A stretch of 44,338 nucleotides of DNA. It comes from Muribaculaceae bacterium (lineage in GTDB: Bacteria > Bacteroidota > Bacteroidia > Bacteroidales > Muribaculaceae). Below the pieces are notes generated by a model. It had not been told where the DNA came from. It ran no database searches and worked only from the letters and a program-made list of their open reading frames with translations. The DNA lies in the NCBI GenBank assembly GCA_022509045.1, contig JAFLTZ010000007.1, positions 1 to 44,338 on the forward strand, read 5' to 3'. Shown here piece after piece: positions 34,109 to 43,600 of the stretch (within the stretch, counting starts at the first letter, position 1; every line of letters begins with the position of its first letter). A program made the position numbers and the translations under genes.

Positions 34109-34828
34109 TTATTCAAAATAAAACGATAGCACCACCATCTGTTGCGTTACTTTTTTCAACGACTGTGTATATTTCATCATTGCAGGATCATCACTCAAAT
34201 CAGTTCGTTTATGGTCTAATACGTCCGTGAGGCCGAAGCAAAATTTTATTTCCGGACATAATTTAAAAAATGGTAAATAAAAATCGCAACCTATACCAAC
34301 CGAAAGGAAGAAATCGCTTGGACTGAATTTCAATAAATCACTCCGCTTTTTCGCCACATCCAACGTTGCCAATGCACCAACCGTTGCATATGGGCGCATA
34401 TTCCTATGTCGTTCAGCAGAGATTTTCAGGTCTATCGGCACAACAATGAAACTCGTCTTTACGTTTTGTGTTTCTTTCACGTCATTTGTCGTATCGTGAA
34501 ATTTCACAATTTTGTTTCCAAAGTACATCCCCGGTGACAAACGCAGATTAAAATGCTTAGCAATTCTCAGATCGGCGAGTACCGTGACATTAAATCCGGG
34601 AGAAAAATCGGGGACTTCCATAAACCAAGTCTCTCCAGATTCATTCTCATATCCATTATGTGTAAAAACAAAATCCTGCACATGTGTCCCTACAGAAAAT
34701 CCGAAATGGATTATTTTATTATCTGCATATAATCTGTTTAGTATTTTATTGTTATCCTGAGCATACCCAAAGAGCGACGCACAAGCTAACACACACAATA
34801 TATAATATTTCAGAAAATTTCGTATCAT
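34109..34828 (-). CDS. porT: PorT family outer-membrane protein
   Basis: PorT/SprT is an outer-membrane beta-barrel needed for T9SS function. From ATG 34828 there is a signal peptide (MIRNFLKYYILCVLAC ending GYAQ) and family segments NKIIHFGFSVGTHVQDFVF, PDFSPGFNVTVLADLR, FNLRLSPGMYFGN, VPIDLKISAERHRNMRPYAT and PEIKFCFGLTDVL. In many relatives porT is located away from the porPKLMN genes; here it heads the same operon, nine bases before porP. Confidence 0.93.
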   Translation of the reverse strand: MIRNFLKYYILCVLACASLFGYAQDNNKILNRLYADNKIIHFGFSVGTHVQDFVFTHNGYENESGETWFMEVPDFSPGFNVTVLADLRIAKHFNLRLSPGMYFGNKIVKFHDTTNDVKETQNVKTSFIVVPIDLKISAERHRNMRPYATVGALATLDVAKKRSDLLKFSPSDFFLSVGIGCDFYLPFFKLCPEIKFCFGLTDVLDHKRTDLSDDPAMMKYTQSLKKVTQQMVVLSFYFE

Positions 34829-34872
34829 CAAATAAATAACGAAACTTATGCATTCTTATTGCAATTTTTTTG

Positions 34873-34880
34873 TACTTTTG
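34873..34880 (+). promoter_or_regulatory. Bacteroidetes -7 element for ferritin
   Basis: TACTTTTG matches TAnnTTTG and lies 61 bases before the ferritin ATG. A TTG at 34859 is too close to be a normal -33 element. Confidence 0.5.
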
Positions 34881-34941
34881 CGCTGTATATGCCCATACGC
34901 ATATATGATTCGTTTATATTCATTCTTAATTTTTATCAGAG

Positions 34942-35460
34942 ATGTTAAACAAAAAAGTTGAAGATGCGCTCAATGCGCAAATAAATGCCGAATTTTGGTC
35001 GGCTTACTTATATTTGGCAATGGCTATGCACTTTGAATCTACCGGTCGTGCAGGGGTTGCAAATTGGTTTAAAATGCAATTCAAGGAAGAACAAGCTCAT
35101 GCTGAGATTCTTATCAACTATGTAAACCAACGTGGTGGCAAAGTGATTTTGAAACCAATCGATGAGGTTCCGGAATCATGGGAATCGCCTCTTGCTGCAT
35201 TCCAACATACTCTTACTCACGAACAAAAAGTGACTGCGCTGATTAATAATCTTTACGCCATTGCTGAAGCTGAAAAAGATTATGCAACTTGCGACCGTCT
35301 TGCTTGGTTTGTATCCGAACAAGTTGAAGAAGAAGATACTGCTCAACAACTCATTGATAAATTTAAACTCATCGGCAATGACGGCATGGGAGTTTATATG
35401 CTTGACCAAGAACTCGCAGCTCGCACATTCACAACGCCATCACCTCTTGCAGGTAAATAA
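34942..35460 (+). CDS. ftnA: Bacterial non-haem ferritin
   Basis: The 172-residue protein stores iron as a 24-subunit cytoplasmic shell. The ferroxidase residues keep the numbering of E. coli FtnA: Glu17, Glu50 and His53 (KEEQAHAE), Glu94, Gln127 and Glu130 (SEQVEEE). Third-site residues Glu49, Glu126 and Glu129 are also present. It is monocistronic, with a -7 element at 34873 and a strong terminator after the stop. No Fur-like operator is obvious upstream. Confidence 0.95.
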   Translation: MLNKKVEDALNAQINAEFWSAYLYLAMAMHFESTGRAGVANWFKMQFKEEQAHAEILINYVNQRGGKVILKPIDEVPESWESPLAAFQHTLTHEQKVTALINNLYAIAEAEKDYATCDRLAWFVSEQVEEEDTAQQLIDKFKLIGNDGMGVYMLDQELAARTFTTPSPLAGK

Positions 35461-35478
35461 TCTAATCACATCTATAAT

Positions 35479-35515
35479 AAATGGCGCATACGATATCATC
35501 GTGAGCGCCATTTTT
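35479..35515. terminator. Bidirectional terminator between ferritin and ABC-2 permease genes
   Basis: AATGGCGC (35480-35487) pairs with GCGCCATT (35505-35512), with an inner ACGAT/ATCGT stem and T-run beyond. The genes on either side converge. Confidence 0.85.
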
Positions 35516-35540
35516 ATTATAACTCTTCAATCTTATTAAT

Positions 35541-36761
35541 TTACAAACTTCCTCTTTTTAATTGTGCTTTTCGCATTTTCAGATAACCGGTTGTCCCGGG
35601 GTCCACATACTTTATCATTATGTACGCCAACACACAATATACGGCAGCAAGAATCCACAACATCTGATACTCTACCGCCACATCATTGATAATCGCCGCA
35701 TTTCCATTCATTCTTACAAATCCTTGTACGCTCCATGTTCCCGGTATCATCGATGATATTGTTTTCCACAATGCCGACATTGCATATCGCGGCCAAGTGA
35801 GACCTGACAAAAACAATAACAACAACGAAGTAAAAACATATAATACAAAACTATCTTCCCGTTCTTTGGCTATTGGTTGTAATGTCATTCCAAAGAACAC
35901 ACTTGATACCACTATAGGTAACGCAAATGCCATTATTTGCCAAAAATCGCCATATTGCGGAAAACCGAATATTCGAGGCACAATATATATCAGATATCCC
36001 GTAGGGATTATATAGATTGTAAAATAGCACAATGCTTTTCCAATCAACATATTAAAAGCATCAGACCCTATAGCTTCAGGATCAATACCTCCATTCTTAC
36101 GTGCACGCTCTCGACCGCCGGCTCCAAGCATCATAATACTTAACACTATACTTTGTTGCAGTATCAAGATTAGGATACCAGGCAATAGGAACGATGCTAT
36201 TCCTTGCCGTATATTACCAAGCGAAAATGCAAAACTTGGCATAGGGTCAGAAATTGACAACATTCCGGGAGCGACATTATTGATTGTGTTCGTTTGAATT
36301 TTGTTATCCATCTGCAATCCCGTTTGAGTGATACTGACGAGCAATTCCCTGTATCGGAACAACAGACTCATATCGCAATACAAATCAATGTGTGCGTTTA
36401 TTTTCTTTCCTATATTTCTGCTAAAATCGTTAGGCACATGCAACACCGCATAGCATTCTTTCTCGTTCATCGCTCGTTTTGCTTCAGCGAGGTCATTGGC
36501 ATATCCAACCAATTTTGCTCCCGATGTAGCATCCAGCATTCTCGCAAATTCACGACTCTCTGCTGTACGACAATCATCCACTACCACAACCGGGACATCT
36601 CGTACCACTTCCGGATTATATATCAGAGAATATACTATCGGATATGCCAATGGCAAAAAAAGAAAAAATAAAATTACTCCTACATCCTTTCTGGCTTTTT
36701 TTAATTCCTGCAGCCATACCCTATAGATATCTATATAATTTGATTTAAAATTTCCGAACAT
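35541..36761 (-). CDS. ABC-2 type permease (drug/unknown export), second copy
   Basis: This 406-residue inner-membrane protein follows the YhgE/YbhR (ABC2_membrane_3) plan: a first helix (about 29-50), a large periplasmic domain (52-190; VVVVDDCRTAESREF, YAVLHVPNDFSR), then five helices between 190 and 390. The C-terminal helix is followed by a short basic tail. It lacks any Walker motif. It follows the first permease after 24 bases and is the last gene of the tolC-hlyD-permease-permease unit. Only about 25-30% similarity to its neighbour is apparent by eye. Confidence 0.88.
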   Translation of the reverse strand: MFGNFKSNYIDIYRVWLQELKKARKDVGVILFFLFLPLAYPIVYSLIYNPEVVRDVPVVVVDDCRTAESREFARMLDATSGAKLVGYANDLAEAKRAMNEKECYAVLHVPNDFSRNIGKKINAHIDLYCDMSLLFRYRELLVSITQTGLQMDNKIQTNTINNVAPGMLSISDPMPSFAFSLGNIRQGIASFLLPGILILILQQSIVLSIMMLGAGGRERARKNGGIDPEAIGSDAFNMLIGKALCYFTIYIIPTGYLIYIVPRIFGFPQYGDFWQIMAFALPIVVSSVFFGMTLQPIAKEREDSFVLYVFTSLLLLFLSGLTWPRYAMSALWKTISSMIPGTWSVQGFVRMNGNAAIINDVAVEYQMLWILAAVYCVLAYIMIKYVDPGTTGYLKMRKAQLKRGSL

Positions 36762-36785
36762 AACTACCTCTGATTTTAATACCTC

Positions 36786-37955
36786 TTATGGCACATATAC
36801 CGGATTTTCACAACGATGCTTCAACCGACGCCACAAAGTAAACGGCAACAGCATAAACACAAACAAAGCCGCATAGTAATATCGAGAATAATATAAATCT
36901 ATTCCATTAAGAACTTGGTCGATATATATCATAAAATAATATCGTATTGGTATTATCCATGTGAATATTTCTACAGCTCCATACATTTGTTCTGCCGGAT
37001 ATGAAAACCCTGCTATAGAAAACGACAATATTCCTACCAAAGAACACACACTCAATGCTAAACGTAAATTTGGCAACAGCATAAACACAAACAAAGCAAA
37101 CGATTGACATGCAACCACAAAAAGCAACATTGTCAACAATATTTGCCATATAGAACAATTCATCGGAAATCCTGCATACCCATACAGCATAGCATCTATC
37201 ATGCATCCTACAACAAAAAATACTATGGTATGTGGTATCATTTTTCCCAACAGAGCTATCAGCATAGATCCATGTGCATTTTTTATCCAATCCTGCGAAG
37301 TGCCATGTTTTATTTCCATACCTATACTGTAACTCGTCATCAGTAAAATCATCAAAGCCAACAAGCATGGAGCAAATGAGTTGGTCAGATATATATTATA
37401 ACTCAACCATGGGTTGTTAAGCGGATGTGCTTCCGTGTCAATAGGCATCATCATATTATGCACTTCGGTCTCCGGGATTCCAACGCCTGCCAGCACACCA
37501 CTCATCAGAGATGCTTTTGCAAGAGTCGCTGTAGTAAGCATTCCCTTATACAACAACGTACCCGGGATAAAGAACACATAATTGGAATACAGTGTTATCT
37601 CCGGTTTCTTCAGCGATAGAGCATCATTTGCAAAATTTTCAGGTATTACAAAAAAACCATACACTTTCTGTTCGCGCACAAGTTTCATAGCTTCAGTATA
37701 ACTATCCACGTTATATTGCACATCGCAGTTCTGCATTGTTCCAAGTGTGCGCGTTAGTTCTCTCGACATCTCCGTTTTATCTAAATCAACTACTGCACAT
37801 GGTATCCTGCTTGGAAGCCCGGCGCCGAGAAAATCAAGTAAAAAGAATGCCACAAACAACGGCACGAATATCATTCCGAATATGTATATCGGACGCGATA
37901 CTATACGGTGTATTTCTCTTTTCACCGTGTGCACAAATCCCAAATCTCTGTTCAT
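36786..37955 (-). CDS. ABC-2 type permease, first copy
   Basis: This 389-residue protein has the same plan as its neighbour: helix 1 at about 21-43, a periplasmic domain (IPCAVVDLDKTEMSREL, YGFFVIPENFAND, ITLYSNYVFFIPG), then five helices, ending WIIPIRYYFMIYIDQVLNG and a short tail. In YbhFSR-like exporters two such permeases pair with one ATPase and a HlyD-type adaptor; no ATPase is encoded between tolC and the end of the operon. It starts 24 bases after the hlyD gene. Confidence 0.88.
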   Translation of the reverse strand: MNRDLGFVHTVKREIHRIVSRPIYIFGMIFVPLFVAFFLLDFLGAGLPSRIPCAVVDLDKTEMSRELTRTLGTMQNCDVQYNVDSYTEAMKLVREQKVYGFFVIPENFANDALSLKKPEITLYSNYVFFIPGTLLYKGMLTTATLAKASLMSGVLAGVGIPETEVHNMMMPIDTEAHPLNNPWLSYNIYLTNSFAPCLLALMILLMTSYSIGMEIKHGTSQDWIKNAHGSMLIALLGKMIPHTIVFFVVGCMIDAMLYGYAGFPMNCSIWQILLTMLLFVVACQSFALFVFMLLPNLRLALSVCSLVGILSFSIAGFSYPAEQMYGAVEIFTWIIPIRYYFMIYIDQVLNGIDLYYSRYYYAALFVFMLLPFTLWRRLKHRCENPVYVP

Positions 37956-37979
37956 AATTGTGGCTTACTGGTTTTGCCT

Positions 37980-38984
37980 TTATTTATCCATTATAACTGA
38001 CATTCCCGGACGAAGATTTTCCACTGCATTTTCCGGACGCATTTTTATCTGAAATGTTTTACTGTCATATTGACCCGTTGCTTTGGTTGCCGACCATACA
38101 GCATAAGCACCCATATCACGGATATAATATATTTTAGCATCAATTTCTTTTTTACCTAAAGCCGGAATCATTACCCTTATCACATCGCCCATTGGAAGAT
38201 GCTCTAACGCTTCCTCTCTCACATTAAATGTAAACCACATATCATCAAGGTTGGTTATATCAAGCAGAGGGGCACCCAACGCTACCAATTCACTAATTTC
38301 CGGATATATTGTAGTCACTTCACCATCAATCGGAGCCACAAGATATTGATCTTCAAGTATAGCTTTCACTTCCTCTACACTTCCGGTAGCAGCCTGTACC
38401 ATCGAAGCTGCGGCTTCTTTATCTTCTAACTGAGCTCCTGTCTTTGCAAGGTCGTATTGCGATTTGGCTGCCGCTGTAGCTGCCTGCGCCGCTTTGTATG
38501 CAGCTTCTGCCTCATCTCGTTTTTGTTCTGAAACCACTTCCTGCGAGTACAACGATTCTATTCTATCGTATGTTTTTTTGGTAATCTCTTCGGCTGCTTT
38601 TGCTTGTTGCCATAGATTATATGCCCCATCCAGAATTTGTTTTCGTGTTCCGGCATCTACCTTGCGATTTTGTTGACGAGCAACATTTTCCATTGCTTCT
38701 GCCTGCATTAGTTTTGCATCGGCAAGAGATGAATATATATGTATGAGCGTATCACCAGCATGCACTTTATCTCCCTCTCTTACATATATTTCCATTACCC
38801 TGCCCGGCAGTTTACCTGACACACGCACTGTGGTGGCTTCCACTTGGCCTTGATAATATTCTGTCTCCGGACGCATAAACAAGAATCCTACTATCGACAA
38901 AATAATTAACGCTACTATGATAATTGCCAATGTTACAAGCAATGATTTATTTTCTTTGCGTTCTGATGATACTGTTGTTTCCAT
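37980..38984 (-). CDS. HlyD/EmrA family periplasmic adaptor
   Basis: The 334-residue adaptor links the inner-membrane pump to TolC. It has one membrane helix (17-37), a lipoyl half (VRVSGKLPGRVMEIYVREGD), an alpha-helical coiled-coil hairpin rich in Ala/Glu/Lys (about 85-205), the second lipoyl half (YLVAPIDGEVTTIYPE), and a beta-barrel region with LRPGMSV near the end. It lies between the tolC-like gene (27 bases) and the first permease (24 bases). Confidence 0.93.
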   Translation of the reverse strand: METTVSSERKENKSLLVTLAIIIVALIILSIVGFLFMRPETEYYQGQVEATTVRVSGKLPGRVMEIYVREGDKVHAGDTLIHIYSSLADAKLMQAEAMENVARQQNRKVDAGTRKQILDGAYNLWQQAKAAEEITKKTYDRIESLYSQEVVSEQKRDEAEAAYKAAQAATAAAKSQYDLAKTGAQLEDKEAAASMVQAATGSVEEVKAILEDQYLVAPIDGEVTTIYPEISELVALGAPLLDITNLDDMWFTFNVREEALEHLPMGDVIRVMIPALGKKEIDAKIYYIRDMGAYAVWSATKATGQYDSKTFQIKMRPENAVENLRPGMSVIMDK

Positions 38985-39011
38985 ATATCTAATTATATTA
39001 TTATTCCACTA

Positions 39012-40457
39012 TTAATAATTCATTACACCGAGCACCTTCGACAAATACACTTTACATAGTTGCAAATCTATACCGGCATCTATTTTCTCCGAATTTGCTT
39101 TTAGCCATGCTGTTTGAGCTTCCATCACATTTTCAGCACTCATCATACCTTCTTTGAATGCAAGTGTAGCTTGTCGCATATTTTCTTCTGCTTTATCGAT
39201 ATTTACACAAGTCATGTTATATGTTTTCATCGCCTCATGCGTCTTATATGAAGCTTGACGCACTTGCAATTCTATCATTTCCATAGCATTGTCAAGTTGT
39301 AATTTCTGTATTATAGTACCACTTTTCGCAGCTTTATACTTGTTTAAGTCGCCCCCCCAGTGCCATATAGGTATTGTCACCATAGCTCCTACACTAAAGG
39401 CTCCACTAAATTTTTTACTGAATCCATTGAACATATTTGGATTAGAGAATGAGTATGCACCAACAAGTGCCACGTTTGGGAGCATACCCGATAACGCTAC
39501 TTTCTGCTGTTGTTCATATACCTTTACCGCGTTTTTAAGTGCTTTAACATCATGGCGACGAGCAAACACATCGTCAATGTTATATTCTGTACTCACTAAA
39601 GTTGAAAACTGCACATCGCTGTTTTCATCGGCAAGCATAAACTGTTCATTTATGGGCAATCCACACAACTGATTCAGTGCCATTCGCGATAATGACAACC
39701 CATTTTCAACTTTTGCAAGGTCAATATTTGCCGAATTTCGTTTCACTTCTACTTGCAGCATATCCCCCTTTGTTGCCAACCCCGCCTCTCTCATAGCCTT
39801 TACATTGCTATATAATGTATCAAGCAACGCAACATACGATTGAGCAAGGTCATATTTCGCCTTTAATGAAACCACTTGCCAATATGCAGCATCAACAGAG
39901 TATATTGTTTCTTCCGCCTGACTATCACGCATATCTTTCGCTATTTGCTCGGCATATTTAGTGATTTTATTCATAGCCACTATTTTACCCCCCATATACA
40001 CCGGCTGTGTCAAAGTCACTGCCCCCGTAAATACGTTGTGTATATCGTAAGTCATCGCCTCTTTTGGTATCAATGCCACTGTACTCGGGATAACATTTCC
40101 GTCGGGTGTTGTTACCGGCATACCTGTTTCCGGATTTGTTACAAGATTAAAATTATACTGTCCGGTAGCTGCATCAAATGATTTCGTAGGCAATAGCTGG
40201 TCTGAATCAAATATCGACAGATTTTTTTGATTGTATGTGTATCCTCCTGCAAAATCTATTCCCGGTAAATATGCCGCAAATGCTTCCTTTTTCTGATATT
40301 TCGCCTGACGGATTTTTTCATTGGCAATTTGGAGCGTTTTATTGTTACGCAATGCCATATTTCTACATGAGTCCAACGGTACTTGCGCACTAATCGGTGC
40401 CACATTGCCCGATATCACACACAAAGTAATGATTGATATTAAATTTATTATCTTCAT
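39012..40457 (-). CDS. TolC family outer-membrane efflux protein
   Basis: The 481-residue protein has a signal peptide (to about residue 24, PISAQ) and two repeats of the outer-membrane efflux fold, each giving beta-strands and long helices: ALRNNKTLQIANEKIRQAKY, DAAYWQVVSLKAKYDLAQSY, VAIPIWHWGG-like segment near 370, and MEIQTAWLKANSEKIDA-like end. It is the first gene of the operon, and a well-formed promoter sits 60 bases upstream. A run of seven G (39352-39358 on the reverse strand) encodes WGG within the second repeat. Confidence 0.93.
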   Translation of the reverse strand: MKIINLISIITLCVISGNVAPISAQVPLDSCRNMALRNNKTLQIANEKIRQAKYQKKEAFAAYLPGIDFAGGYTYNQKNLSIFDSDQLLPTKSFDAATGQYNFNLVTNPETGMPVTTPDGNVIPSTVALIPKEAMTYDIHNVFTGAVTLTQPVYMGGKIVAMNKITKYAEQIAKDMRDSQAEETIYSVDAAYWQVVSLKAKYDLAQSYVALLDTLYSNVKAMREAGLATKGDMLQVEVKRNSANIDLAKVENGLSLSRMALNQLCGLPINEQFMLADENSDVQFSTLVSTEYNIDDVFARRHDVKALKNAVKVYEQQQKVALSGMLPNVALVGAYSFSNPNMFNGFSKKFSGAFSVGAMVTIPIWHWGGDLNKYKAAKSGTIIQKLQLDNAMEMIELQVRQASYKTHEAMKTYNMTCVNIDKAEENMRQATLAFKEGMMSAENVMEAQTAWLKANSEKIDAGIDLQLCKVYLSKVLGVMNY

Positions 40458-40516
40458 CGCGGAACATTTTAAAGTCTGAATGTCACTGTTTTATTTACTG
40501 TCATATTTTAGTTGTA

Positions 40517-40547
40517 CAAAATTACTATATACACCACTATTCGCAAA
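40517..40547 (-). promoter_or_regulatory. Bacteroidetes promoter for the tolC-hlyD-permease operon
   Basis: On the reverse strand, TTTG (40547-40544), 19 bases, then TAATTTTG (40524-40517) matches the TTTG/TAnnTTTG consensus exactly. Transcription would start near 40510, about 50 bases before the tolC ATG. Confidence 0.75.
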
Positions 40548-40575
40548 TAAAATACGATATTTAGACAAATAAATG

Positions 40576-40585
40576 CGAAATTTCG
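40576..40585. promoter_or_regulatory. Palindrome upstream of the efflux promoter, possible operator
   Basis: CGAAATTTCG is a perfect ten-base palindrome in the 221-base gap between the divergent tolC and porU genes, 28 bases upstream of the tolC -33 element. It is too short to assign a regulator. Confidence 0.25.
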
Positions 40586-40678
40586 AAAACATAGTATAAT
40601 CACACATCCACTAAAATTATTACAATACAATAATTCTATACTTTTAATCGTTATATCCATGAGTCTTTATACTGATAA

Positions 40679-43600
40679 ATGAAGCATCTATTTCATAATA
40701 TATGTTCGCATAATCGCTCATGCCGGACGCTATCGATACTTTGTGTTGCCTTACTAACAGCAATACAAGCTATTGCTATCCCTCTAAACCGATATGCATC
40801 ACAGTCCGTATTAGCCGAAGGCAAATGGGTGAAAATTAAAGTCACAGAGGATGGCATTTATAGTATTTCCCGTTCTGATATTGCAGCATGGGGATTTGCA
40901 TCGTCTGATTTTGACAATATCCGTATATTCGGTTACGGAGGGGCTCCAATCCCTGATGCACTCACCGAAAACAATTACATTGACGACTTACCTCAAATAC
41001 CGATTTGGCGCACTGCCGATCAGATACTTTTTTTTGGCAAAGGCGTATGGAGTTCTACATCTCATTCAACCACACACCCAATTTTGGAGCGACAGCATTA
41101 TTACGCCACAGACGGCTATTATTTCGTCACATCCAATTCCACAATTCCTGTTGCCGAGATTTCCGAATCCGCAATAACACAAATCCCGGATAATCTTGCT
41201 GATACTTTTATACAATCCATACACTACGAAAAAGAATTATCATCGCCCGGACAAACAGGATTCTTGCTTGTCGGCGAAGATTTCCGATATACAAAATCGC
41301 GTACTTTTAATTTCAATCTCACCGGATTGGTTCCTGACACCCAGGTATCTGTTATCACAAGATTTATGACAAAACTCGTAGGTGCCGGTGCTTCCGGTTC
41401 ACTCAAGTTCTCATACAATGGCACACCGCTATCCCATAGCTCTAATGCAAACATCTATTCTGTAAGTGATGCTGAGCATGAACACTGTGTGCAAAATACG
41501 GTAATATATTCCATCGCGCCGACCGTTGAAAAATTTGATTGGAATATAGAGTTTTCATCTTCAATCACGCCACATTTAGCTGCTCTCGATTTTATTTCCA
41601 TTAATTATACACGGGCTCTTGAATTAACGGACTCTCCTATTATTTTCTCAGGGAATAGCACGGGATATCGTATTAAATCATCTTTCGACATCCAAAATGT
41701 AGTTGTCGCCGATATTACGCGTCCCGAAAGCCCAAGTTTGATGAAATTGCAATCAGACAACACCGGAGCTGTCACATTTGCCGCTATGTACAGTGGAAAT
41801 CGGAGATATATTGCTTTCACCACAAATGGCAAATCATTTGGCAAGCCATCATTTGCAGGTGCTGTAGAAAATCAGAATATACATGCCGAAGAGGTACCCG
41901 ACATTGTTATAATCACACCACAGGAATATATATCACAAGCAAATCGGCTTGCTCGATTGCACGAAGACTACGACTCGATGCGCACACTTGTTCTAACAGA
42001 GGAGGCCATCTTCAATGAGTTTTCCTCAGGAACTCCGCATATCAACGCATCACGCAGGCTGCTCAAGATGTTTTTCGACAGGAGTCATGATTCAAATTCT
42101 CTCGGATACGTAATTTTGCTTGCTCGCGGCACATACGATAACCGTAGAATCTCTTCCGCAGTGAGCAAACAAAAATATCCGCGAGTGCTTACATGGCAAA
42201 CGGAAGACGGCACAACCGAAAATTCATCATATTGTACAGACGACATATATGGCATGTTAAGCGACGGTGCCGGGCAGAATATCACCCGCGACCGTACAGA
42301 TATTGCCGTGGGGCGCTTTCCGGTTACATCATTATCTGAGCTAAAAATTACTATTGATAAACTCGAAAGTTATATAAAGAATCAGCAACGAGGCCCCTGG
42401 AAAAACAAAATTCTAACCATTGCCGATGATGAAGATAACGCCATGCATATGGTTCAGGCGGACTCTTTAATAAATAGAGCTTCAGCATCACCTGCTGCAA
42501 ACGGTTTTTTATTTAACCGGCTGTATATTGATGCGTTTCCAGCTATTAGCAACGGGACTAAACGCACATATCCCGATGCAAGAAAGCGAATGTTTGAACA
42601 TTTTAGCGAGGGTATTCTCTGGGCCACGTATATAGGACACGCAAATCCACAAGGGTGGACCCACGACGGATTACTTTCCACGCAAGACATCCTTGATAAA
42701 TTCTATTATAAAAATCTACCATTCCTATATACTGCCACATGCGAATTTACGCGCTGGGATGCAGACGATATTTCCGGTGGAGAATTACTATTCACAAATT
42801 CGGCCGGAGGGACAATTGGCCTGATAAGTACTACTCGTTTGGCTTTGATTTCGGAAAATGGCATTATTTCAAAATATATCGGTTCACAAATTTTCCGCAC
42901 TGATAAATATGGAAATTTCCAACGTGTGGGCGACATACTCAAGAATGCGAAAAACACTTATACTTATGCTAACGAGAATCGTTTAAAATATACTCTGATT
43001 GGAGACCCGGCTTTACGGCTCTCATATCCTACCCACACTGCTCAAATAACAGCTATTAATGGAATTTCCATATCCGATGACAAACAAATCGTGCTTAAAG
43101 CAGGTGACATAGTTAACGTATCAGGGGTGATAATAAATCCTTCCGGAGAATTAGACTCCTTATTCACCGGTTCTGTAATTCCTCGCCTTTACGATGCAGA
43201 AACCAGTGTCGAGACTTTCGGTCATGGCTCTAACGGCACACAGCATGTGTATTATGAGCATACAAACCTGTTATACTTGGGTTGTGATTCTGTGGTTAAC
43301 GGCAATTTTAATTTCAAATTCCGTATGCCCAACGACATTTCAAACAATTTTTCGCCGGCACTATTCAATATTTATGCTTCAGCCGACTATGGTGCCGAGG
43401 CAAATGGTTCTACAAACGCACTCTATGTCTATGGCTTTGCCGATTCAGATAGTATCGATTTAAATCCTCCGGTAATAGAAACATTTGGCATCAATTCTTA
43501 TGACAGTCGGAATGAAATAGCCACCGTGAATGAAAATCCATTGGTATTGGCTACATTTTATGATGATAACGGTATTAATCTATCCACGGCTGCTATCGGA

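Noticed and set aside
40705..42700. Short reverse and alternative-frame open frames within porU
   Set aside because: PorU is continuous across the region with all family motifs; these are coincidental.
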